Assembly (NCBI GenBank): GCA_013373385.1
Contig: JABXHX010000020.1
Location: 37,157 to 101,156, forward strand
Reading direction: 5' to 3'
Length of the DNA stretch: 64,000 nt
DNA from: Flavobacteriaceae bacterium
GTDB lineage: Bacteria > Bacteroidota > Bacteroidia > Flavobacteriales > Flavobacteriaceae
How positions within the stretch are numbered: the stretch's first letter is position 1; every line of letters starts with the position of its first letter. Shown here piece after piece: positions 26,501 to 34,000 of this stretch. Both the position numbers and the translations under genes were made by a program. The notes under the pieces were generated by a model. That model saw nothing but the letters and a program-made list of their open reading frames with translations. It did not search any database and was not told the DNA's origin.

Positions 26501-26607
26501 TTTAATGATTTTTGTTTTATTTTAAACTTTTTTAGATGAATTGTGTATTTTAGCTCACAACAATTTTATCAAAAAAATTACAGTAAAATTACTTATTAAT
26601 AATTAGA

Positions 26608-27978
26608 ATGAGAAATATTTTAATCATTGGTGCAGGTAGATCTAGTGCTTCGTTAATCAAATATCTACTAGACAAATCAAGTCAAGAAAATTTACATATT
26701 ATAGTTGGTGACATCTCTAAAGAAGAAGCTAATAAAAAATTAAACAATCACCCAAATGCAACTGCTATACAACTTGATGTATTTAATCAAGAAGAAAGAG
26801 CAAAAGCCATTGCAAATGCTGCTATTGTTATCTCAATGCTTCCAGCGAGTTTTCACATTGAAGTTGCAAAAGACTGTATCAAATACAAAAAAAATATGGT
26901 TACTGCTTCTTATATTTCTAAAGAAATAGAAGCTTTACATAACGATGTTGTAGCAAACAACTTAGTGTTTATGAATGAAATTGGAGTTGACCCAGGTATT
27001 GATCATATGAGCGCCATGCAAGTTATTGATAAAATTAGAGACAATGGTGGTAAGATGTTATTGTTTGAATCGTTTACTGGCGGATTGGTAGCTCCTGAAA
27101 GTGATACCAATTTATGGAATTACAAATTCACTTGGAATCCTAGAAATGTTGTTACAGCGGGGCAAGGTGGAGCTGCTATGTTTATCCAAGAAGGCACCTA
27201 TAAATACATTCCGTACCATAAATTATTTAGAAGAACTGAGTTTTTACAAATCAATGGTAGCGGAAAATTTGAAGCTTATGCCAATAGAGATTCTCTAAAG
27301 TTCAGAAGTATTTATGGTCTAGACGATATCCCTACTATGTATAGAGGTACTATCAGAAAAGTTGGTTTTTCTAGAGCATGGAATATTTTTATTCAGCTTG
27401 GAATGACAGACGACACCTATACCATTGAAAACTCTGAACACATGAGCTATCGTGATTTTACCAATCTGTTTTTAGCCTATAGCCCATCTGACTCGGTAGA
27501 ATTAAAACTGCGTTCTTATTTAAAAATTGACCAAGATGATATTATGTGGGATAAATTGATTGAATTAGACATTTTTAATCCAACAAAAAAAATTGGACTA
27601 AAAAATGCTACTCCGGCACAAATTCTACAAAAAATACTAACTGATAAGTGGACGCTATCCGAAGATGATAAAGACATGATTATTATGCATCATAAATTTG
27701 GTTATGAAATCAAAGGAGAAAAGAAACAAATTGAAAGTAGCTTAGTTTCTATTGGAGAAAATCAAACCTATACTGCCATGGCAAAAACAGTTGGATTACC
27801 TGTTGCTATCGCAACATTGAAAATCTTGAATGGTGAGATTAGCAACCCAGGTGTTCAAAGACCAATTACAAAAGAAGTATACAACCCTATTTTAAAAGAA
27901 CTCGAAGCATACGGAATTGTTTTTAAAGAAAAACAAGTACCTTATTTGGGATACAACCCAGAGAATGTGCTCGGCTAA
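26608..27978 (+). CDS. Saccharopine dehydrogenase family protein (saccharopine reductase-like)
   Basis: This 456-residue protein has an N-terminal NAD(P)-binding Rossmann fold (ILIIGAGRSSASLIKYL, residues 4-20) and the saccharopine dehydrogenase C-terminal domain (NEIGVDPGIDHMSAMQVID, about 125-143). The family links lysine to glutamate via saccharopine, or forms related N-(carboxyalkyl)amino acids. No partner lysine-2-oxoglutarate reductase is present in the window, so the direction and substrate stay open. It is transcribed alone and ends at a near-perfect palindromic terminator shared with trmN6. Confidence 0.82.
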   Translation: MRNILIIGAGRSSASLIKYLLDKSSQENLHIIVGDISKEEANKKLNNHPNATAIQLDVFNQEERAKAIANAAIVISMLPASFHIEVAKDCIKYKKNMVTASYISKEIEALHNDVVANNLVFMNEIGVDPGIDHMSAMQVIDKIRDNGGKMLLFESFTGGLVAPESDTNLWNYKFTWNPRNVVTAGQGGAAMFIQEGTYKYIPYHKLFRRTEFLQINGSGKFEAYANRDSLKFRSIYGLDDIPTMYRGTIRKVGFSRAWNIFIQLGMTDDTYTIENSEHMSYRDFTNLFLAYSPSDSVELKLRSYLKIDQDDIMWDKLIELDIFNPTKKIGLKNATPAQILQKILTDKWTLSEDDKDMIIMHHKFGYEIKGEKKQIESSLVSIGENQTYTAMAKTVGLPVAIATLKILNGEISNPGVQRPITKEVYNPILKELEAYGIVFKEKQVPYLGYNPENVLG

Positions 27979-27987
27979 TACTACTAA

Positions 27988-28020
27988 AAAAAGGTTTTGA
28001 AAATTTTCAAAACCTTTTTT
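27988..28020. terminator. Bidirectional palindromic terminator
   Basis: A perfect palindrome centred at 28003/28004, with A-rich left and T-rich right ends, between two convergent genes. It overlaps the last codon of trmN6. Confidence 0.8.
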
Positions 28021-28687
28021 ACATCTTAAGATAAAAATCTTTTGTTAAGTTAACGTATTCTTTAGTATAATTATGCCTCCCTTGTTCTATTACTAACACT
28101 TCTTCTGTTAGTTGATTTTCTTTAAAAGAAAAAGTTAATAAACTTCTTTTTAATTCTGAAGTTGACATACCTTTTACTCTACAAACTTTATTTAAAAACA
28201 ACTTATATTGTTTAGCTAATGCTATAAATTTTTGCTCTTCTTTATAAGGGATAATTACAGAAAATTCACCCAAAACTGATAATAATTTAGAGGCACCATA
28301 AATTAAATCTTCAAATGACAGAGATGATGTAAACCGTGCTTTATTCCTTTCTTCATTATCAGATTCATAATTATCTGAATAGAATGGCGGATTACTAATA
28401 ATTAAATCATACTTTTCATCTTCTTCTTGCAGTTCATCAGCAAAATCTTCAAAAGAACTGTGATAACAAAACAGCCTATCTGCCCAATTACTCTGCTCAA
28501 AATTTTCTACACATTGCTCGTAGGCACTTCCCTCCACCTCTACAGCATCAATAGTTATCGCATCTGTTCTTTGCGCCATCATTAAAGCAATAACACCTGT
28601 ACCTGCTCCAATATCTAATATGCTTTCTGGGAAAAAATTTATAGACACCCAAGCACCTAATAGCACAGCATCAGTACCAACTTTCAT
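28019..28687 (-). CDS. trmN6: tRNA1(Val) (adenine37-N6)-methyltransferase TrmN6-like, start uncertain
   Basis: This SAM-dependent N6-adenine methyltransferase modifies A37 of tRNA1(Val). It has a DIGAGTG SAM loop (25-31) and the catalytic NPPF (99-102). The first ATG, at 28687, gives MKVGTDAVLLGAW, but in the family this is internal. The preceding in-frame codons read GKPFQFKEFAINQDKAA, clearly the conserved N-terminus. No ATG, GTG or TTG exists between there and the in-frame stop. The likely start is one of two ATT codons about 66 nt upstream, below the -7 box at 28776-28783. Coordinates here keep the ATG version. Confidence 0.8.
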   Translation of the reverse strand: MKVGTDAVLLGAWVSINFFPESILDIGAGTGVIALMMAQRTDAITIDAVEVEGSAYEQCVENFEQSNWADRLFCYHSSFEDFADELQEEDEKYDLIISNPPFYSDNYESDNEERNKARFTSSLSFEDLIYGASKLLSVLGEFSVIIPYKEEQKFIALAKQYKLFLNKVCRVKGMSTSELKRSLLTFSFKENQLTEEVLVIEQGRHNYTKEYVNLTKDFYLKM

Positions 28688-28775
28688 TGCTGCTTTATCT
28701 TGATTTATAGCAAATTCTTTAAATTGAAATGGTTTACCTAAAGAAATAATTTTTAGCTTTAAATTATATTAGAGA

Positions 28776-28783
28776 CAAAAATA
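28776..28783 (-). promoter_or_regulatory. -7 promoter box for trmN6
   Basis: Minus strand TATTTTTG matches TAnnTTTG. It lies just beyond the stop codon of the regulator gene at 28785 and about 25 nt upstream of the candidate ATT start codons. Confidence 0.5.
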
Positions 28784-28784
28784 C

Positions 28785-29171
28785 TTATTTTTTAAGACCC
28801 AATAAGCTTTTTAAATCTTCTTTATCTGATTTTAAATCTAAAATTTGTTGCTGCAATATTTTTATAACTGTATCTTTTTCTAAACAACTAGCACAAGCAA
28901 TTTGATACTTGTTTTCTTGCTCTTCAACTATACCTACTTTGTCAGAATTCCTATCCTTAGCTACTCCATTTAGCAACCAATACAAATCTACTTCTGGATA
29001 TTTTGTAATTATATTTACAATAGCATTAGAGTTTAGTGGTGTACCTTTTGCTTTACCACGAAAACTTGCTGAAGTCATACCTATACTCTTAAAGAATTCC
29101 TCTTTACTAATATCTTGGCTTTCTGCAATAGCAACAACTCTATCTTTAATACTTGTAAATTTATTTTCCAT
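28785..29171 (-). CDS. Phage-repressor-like helix-turn-helix regulator
   Basis: This 128-residue protein has an N-terminal HTH-like region (about 5-65: DRVVAIAESQDISKEEFFKSIGMTSASFRG), then YWLLNG, a motif common in Bacteroidota prophage-type repressors, and a C-terminal coiled coil (about 103-125) that would allow dimerisation. A C-terminal peptidase domain, as in LexA/CI, is absent. It is transcribed divergently from an 89-residue protein across a spacer with several inverted repeats, as in a phage-type genetic switch. No other phage genes adjoin it. Confidence 0.7.
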   Translation of the reverse strand: MENKFTSIKDRVVAIAESQDISKEEFFKSIGMTSASFRGKAKGTPLNSNAIVNIITKYPEVDLYWLLNGVAKDRNSDKVGIVEEQENKYQIACASCLEKDTVIKILQQQILDLKSDKEDLKSLLGLKK

Positions 29172-29184
29172 TTAAAATTTGTTT

Positions 29185-29200
29185 CGTAAATTTATTTACG
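29185..29200. promoter_or_regulatory. Inverted repeat, candidate operator of the divergent regulator pair
   Basis: CGTAAAT-TT-ATTTACG is a perfect 7+2+7 inverted repeat, 14 bp upstream of the repressor-like gene's start. Its position is where a self-binding repressor would block its own promoter. Confidence 0.5.
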
Positions 29201-29212
29201 TATATTAGTCTT

Positions 29213-29250
29213 ATACTAAAACAATAACAATATAACAACAATTTTAGTAT
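29213..29250. promoter_or_regulatory. Second inverted repeat in the divergent spacer
   Basis: ATACTAAAA (29213-29221) and TTTTAGTAT (29242-29250) are perfect 9-bp arms 20 bp apart, about two helical turns. They may be paired binding sites on the side of the 89-residue gene. Confidence 0.45.
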
Positions 29251-29269
29251 TATCAAAATAGCTATTACT

Positions 29270-29539
29270 ATGATTACAGAAACTGAACAAAAGCAATTAA
29301 AATTACTTTTTAACGGCCACTATACAGAAGATGTTTTAAAAATATTGAATGATAAAAACATACGAAACAGAAATGGTAAACCTCATAGTGCACCTTATAT
29401 AAGAATGGTGTTTCAAGGCATCAGAAACAACTCAGATATTGAGGCTGCAATATGGCAATTGGCTGAAAAGAAAAAACAAGCGCTTGCGTGGAAAAAACTA
29501 CAAAAAAGTAAAGTATTTAATAATAATACCTTAAGATAG
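29270..29539 (+). CDS. Small phage-type putative DNA-binding protein (89 aa)
   Basis: A hydrophilic, basic protein (many Lys and Arg). The middle segment, LNDKNIRNRNGKPHSAPYIRMVFQG (about residues 24-48), looks like a helix-turn-helix with a basic recognition helix, similar in style to recombinase-type HTH repeats. It resembles small proteins that I associate with repressor genes in flavobacterial mobile elements. It faces the repressor-like gene divergently and could be its Cro-like partner, which is inference. A long hairpin follows at 29608-29650. Confidence 0.55.
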   Translation: MITETEQKQLKLLFNGHYTEDVLKILNDKNIRNRNGKPHSAPYIRMVFQGIRNNSDIEAAIWQLAEKKKQALAWKKLQKSKVFNNNTLR

Positions 29540-29607
29540 ATGAGTTGGGGTGCTATTTTCTTAAGGGGCCTAAAACAAAAAAATTAAAATTGCTTTAGGT
29601 TTGTTGG

Positions 29608-29657
29608 ATAGTACGTACAGTAGTTACTTATATTTCTACTTACGTGCTATTCTTTTT
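29608..29657 (+). terminator. Long hairpin with T-rich tail after the 89-aa gene
   Basis: Arms 29608-29617 and 29641-29650 pair over 10 bp (one G-U). After a bulged C, 29619-29623 pairs with 29636-29640 over 5 more. The loop is 12 nt, followed by TCTTTTTAATT. It is probably a terminator and lies against the 3' end of the convergent rimM. Confidence 0.55.
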
Positions 29658-30186
29658 AATTGTCTAAGTACAATTCTATTAGCCCTGCTGGGGTTTCTAC
29701 TTCAATCGTTTTGTTTTCGCGATCTACCTTTTTAATAAAATCATCAATCATGGGAATAAAAACTTCTTTATCTCCGTTAGAAATTTCAAATAAAGGCTGT
29801 GCTGTTTTATCATTTACCCCATCAATTGTTCCAACCAAACCGTAGTTTACATCTACAATTTTAAAATTGATAATTTCATGAAAATAAAATTTGTTCCCTG
29901 TTAATTTCGGCAACAAATCTAAAGGTAAGTATACATCTGCTTTTAAAATAGCATCGGCTTCTTCTTCTGTATATACATCTTCAAACTGTACTCGAAGCTG
30001 ATTTCCTTTTTGCAACAAACTTTTATCAATAAAAAATGGAATCAGATTATTGCCTAAATCGACAAATACTGATTCCATTTCTTGATACAATTCGGGCTCA
30101 TCGGTATCTAATTTGATAACAACTTCGCCCTTAAAACTATGTTTTTTAACGATTTTGCCTAAATAAAAACAATCTTCTTTACGCAT
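29656..30186 (-). CDS. rimM: 16S rRNA processing protein RimM
   Basis: This 176-residue ribosome maturation factor assists late assembly of the 30S head. The N-terminal RimM beta-barrel (YLGKIVKKHSFKGEVVIKLDTDEPE) is followed by the linker and a PRC-barrel domain (about 95-176, with YFHEIINFKIVDVNYGLVGTIDGV). It lies 15 bp downstream of rpsP, the usual linkage, since RimM binds S19 in assembling subunits and both act on the 30S. Confidence 0.93.
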   Translation of the reverse strand: MRKEDCFYLGKIVKKHSFKGEVVIKLDTDEPELYQEMESVFVDLGNNLIPFFIDKSLLQKGNQLRVQFEDVYTEEEADAILKADVYLPLDLLPKLTGNKFYFHEIINFKIVDVNYGLVGTIDGVNDKTAQPLFEISNGDKEVFIPMIDDFIKKVDRENKTIEVETPAGLIELYLDN

Positions 30187-30201
30187 CGTTAAAAGTAGAG
30201 T

Positions 30202-30768
30202 TTACTCTTTTGTTTCCTCTTCTGTAGTTTCTTCTGCAGCAGCTTCAACCTCTTCAGTTGCTTCCTCTGCACTTGCTTCTGCCTCAGCAGCAGCCTTTTC
30301 AGCTTCTAACGCAGCTTCTGCTTCTTTAGCAGCATTTACACGTGCTTCGTTCACAGCTTTTTCTGCTTCTAAAGCCTTAGCCTTTGCTTCTTCTTGCTCT
30401 TTGGTTAATCCATCTTTCTTAGCAGCAACTCTAGCAGCCTTCTCTTCTAACCAAGCATTAAATTTCTCTTCTGCTTGCTCTTCAGTTAAAGCACCTTTGC
30501 TAACTCCACCTGCTAAATGATTTTTTAACATCGCTCCTTTGTAAGATAAAATTGCTCTTGCAGTATCTGTAGGTTGCGCACCGTTTTGTAACCACTTTAC
30601 AGCTCCATCTACATCTAAATCGATAGTTGCAGGGTTTGTGTTTGGATTATAGGTTCCTAATTTTTCTAAGAATTTACCATCTCTTTTTGCGCGTGCATCA
30701 GCAGCTACGATTGAATAAAATGGTTTTCCTTTTTTACCGTGTCTTTGTAATCTAATTTTTACAGGCAT
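30202..30768 (-). CDS. rpsP: 30S ribosomal protein S16 with long acidic tail
   Basis: The first roughly 80 residues ([29 protein letters not shown]...) are standard S16, a 30S assembly and 16S-binding protein. The total length of 188 is more than twice the usual 82-90. The rest is an Ala/Glu/Lys-rich, probably helical tail ending in almost pure Glu/Ala/Thr. Long tails on S16 are familiar in Bacteroidota; their role is unknown. It heads the rpsP-rimM operon behind a -7 box (30838-30845) and a leader with twin hairpins. Confidence 0.95.
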   Translation of the reverse strand: MPVKIRLQRHGKKGKPFYSIVAADARAKRDGKFLEKLGTYNPNTNPATIDLDVDGAVKWLQNGAQPTDTARAILSYKGAMLKNHLAGGVSKGALTEEQAEEKFNAWLEEKAARVAAKKDGLTKEQEEAKAKALEAEKAVNEARVNAAKEAEAALEAEKAAAEAEASAEEATEEVEAAAEETTEEETKE

Positions 30769-30784
30769 AATTTGTTAATTTTTT

Positions 30785-30829
30785 GAGGTTCTCGACCTCG
30801 ATTATTAATACTTCTAGCATCTCGTGCTA
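30785..30829 (-). promoter_or_regulatory. Twin hairpins with identical CGAGA loops in the rpsP leader
   Basis: In the minus-strand RNA the first hairpin is TAGCA-CGAGA-TGCTA (30829 to 30815) and the second is GAGGT-CGAGA-ACCTC (30799 to 30785). Stem sequences differ but the five-base loops are identical. They occupy the 5' part of the leader, between the presumed start (about 30832) and the ATG at 30768. This is a candidate ribosomal-protein leader element. Confidence 0.55.
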
Positions 30830-30837
30830 AGTGGGCG

Positions 30838-30845
30838 CAAATGTA
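30838..30845 (-). promoter_or_regulatory. -7 promoter box for rpsP-rimM
   Basis: Minus strand TACATTTG matches TAnnTTTG, which would place the transcription start immediately before the first CGAGA hairpin. Confidence 0.55.
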
Positions 30846-31013
30846 CGACTTTTTTACTGAATTAAAAGAATAAAAATCAAGGAATTAAATTTTAAAAAAT
30901 TAATCTATAATTGTTAATAAAACAACATTGTAGAACAACTAAACATCATTCCATTTTTCTACTTTTACACAAGCGTTTGTACAACTAAGCCAATCAACAA
31001 ATAAACTTCTTTC

Positions 31014-34000
31014 ATGTATTTAATTTTTGATACCGAAACTACCGGATTACCAAAGAGTTGGAATGCTCCAATTACCGATACCGATAACTGGCCTAGGTGT
31101 ATACAAATTGCATGGCAGTTACATGACAAATTAGGAAATCTGATTGAACACAACGACTTTTTAATTCAACCAAACGGATTTAACATTCCGTATGATGCAG
31201 AAAGAATACATGGGATTTCTACTGATTTAGCCTTAGAACAAGGAATATCTTTAGAGAAAGGGCTAAGCCTGTTTAATGAAGCGTTACAAAAAGCAACATT
31301 CATTGTGGGTCAAAATGTAGGTTTTGATATCAATATTATGGGTTGTGAGTTTTACAGATTGGGTATAGAAAACAACCTAACACAACTCCCTGTTTTAGAT
31401 ACCTGTACCGAAGAAACTGCCATATTATGTCAAATTCCAGGTGGACGTGGCGGAAAATTTAAGTTGCCAACCTTAACAGAGTTACACAAACATTTATTCG
31501 GAGTAGATTTTGCCGAAGCACACAATGCTACTGCCGATGTTGAAGCTACAACTCGATGCTTTTTAGAATTAATTCGTTTAAGAGAGTATACTGCTAAACA
31601 ATTAGATGTTGATGAAAATTATTTTCAGAATTTCTCTGAAGCCAACCCAAAACCTATACAAGTTATTGGCTTAAAGCATATCAACTTAAAAAAGGAAAGC
31701 GATAAAATTCGTAAGCGTTTAGAAGATTTAAAAGAAGTAGAAACCACTACAATCTCTACACAAACGCTCAACGATTTAAAAGATGTGCAATTTGCACATT
31801 TACATAATCACACACAATTTTCTGTCTTACAATCTACCATACAGATTGGCAATATTGTAAAGACTGCTGCCAAAGACAATATGTCTGCAGTTGCTTTAAC
31901 AGATACTGGAAATATGATGGCAGCTTTTCATTTTACCAGTGCTGTTTTAAATCATAATAAACAAGCAGAAGCAAAAAATGCTGAGGCCTTAGAAAAAGGA
32001 GAAGTTCCAACCGAAACCATTTTAAAACCCATCGTTGGTTGTGAATTTAATGTCTGCGAAAATCATTTAGACAAAACAAAAAAAGACAATGGCTACCAAG
32101 TAGTTTTTCTAGCAAAAAACAAAAACGGATATCACAATTTAGCCAAAATGTCTTCCATCGCTTTTGTTGAAGGTTTCTATTATGTGCCTAGAATTGACAG
32201 GACAATTATCGAAAAATACAAAGAAGATATCATTGTGCTTACTGGTAATTTATATGGAGAAGTACCCAGTAAAATTTTAAATGTTGGAGAGCATCAAGCA
32301 GAAGAAGCCTTGCTTTGGTGGAAAGAAACTTTTGGTGATGATTTATACATCGAATTGATGCGCCATGGGCAAGAAGACGAAAAGATTGTTAATGAAACTT
32401 TGCTTGAATTTTCAAAGAAGCACGCAGTAAAAATCATCGCATCAAACAATACTTTTTACTTAGATAAAGAAGATGCCAATGCACACGATATTTTGCTATG
32501 TGTAAAAGATGGCGAAAAACAAGCTACACCAAAAGGAAGAGGGCGCGGCTATCGTTATGGATTACCAAACGATGAATACTACTTTAAATCTTCTGATGAA
32601 ATGAAGCAGCTTTTTGCAGATATTCCAGAAGCAATTATCAACATTCAAGAAGTTGTAGACAAAATAGCCCCCTACACATTAGCCAGAGATGTATTATTAC
32701 CGGCATTCGACATCCCAAAAGAGTTCCAAGATGAAAAAGATTTAGAAGATGGTGGTAAACGCGGCGAAAATAATTACCTACGCCATTTAACCTATGAAGG
32801 TGCCAAAAAGCGGTACGGAGAAATTACAGAAACCATTGGTGAGCGCTTAGATTTTGAATTAGATGTAATTGCTAAAACAGGCTATCCAGGTTATTTCTTA
32901 ATTGTAGAAGATTTTATTAGAGAAGCCAGAAACATGGGAGTTTCTGTGGGACCAGGACGTGGTTCTGCAGCTGGGTCTGTAGTTGCCTATTGCCTTTGGA
33001 TTACCAATTTGGACCCTATTAAATATGATCTACTTTTTGAGCGTTTCTTAAATCCAGAACGTGTTTCAATGCCCGATATTGATATTGATTTTGATGATGA
33101 AGGGCGTGGAAAAGTAATGGATTATGTGATTGATAAATACGGTGCCAATCAAGTAGCACAGATTATTACCTATGGTACAATGGCTGCCAAATCATCTATT
33201 AGGGATACTGCCAGAGTATTAGATTTACCACTCTTTGAAGCCGATAGGATTGCTAAATTAATCCCCGGAATGAAACTATCAAAAATCTTTTCTTTAGATG
33301 ACAAAGCGCTGAAAGAAAAATTGCGCTCTGAAGAAATCGAATTGGTAAACGAATTAAAAAGACTTTCTGACGGTAGTGATTTAAGTGCAGAAACCATCAA
33401 TAAAGCAAGAGTTTTAGAAGGTTCGGTTCGTAATACAGGAATTCATGCCTGTGGTGTAATTATCACTCCGTCTGACATTACCAACTACGTACCTGTTACA
33501 GTAGCTAAAGATTCTGACATGTATGTTACGCAATTTGACAACTCTGTTGTAGAAAGTGCGGGCTTACTAAAAATGGATTTCTTAGGATTAAAAACTCTTA
33601 CCTTAATTAAGCACACCGTTAAAATTGTTAAAGCTAGACATGGAATTGAATTAGACCCCGAAAACTTCCCATTAGATGACGCAAAAACTTATGAGCTTTT
33701 TCAACGAGGAGAAACCGTAGGAATATTTCAATACGAATCTCCTGGAATGCAAAAACACATGCGCTCTTTAAAGCCAACAGTTTTTGCCGACTTAATTGCA
33801 ATGAATGCATTGTACAGACCGGGACCAATGGAATACATTCCTTCTTTTATCAACAGAAAACACGGTGTAGAAGAAATTCAATACGATTTACCCGCCATGG
33901 AAGAATACTTGGCAGAGACTTACGGAATTACCGTATACCAAGAGCAGGTAATGTTACTTTCGCAAAAGCTAGCAAACTTTACCAAAGGTGAAGCCGATGT

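Noticed and set aside
28785..29539. Intact prophage or integrative element
   Set aside because: Only two regulator-like genes are present; no integrase, terminase, structural genes, flanking repeats or attachment-site duplication were found.
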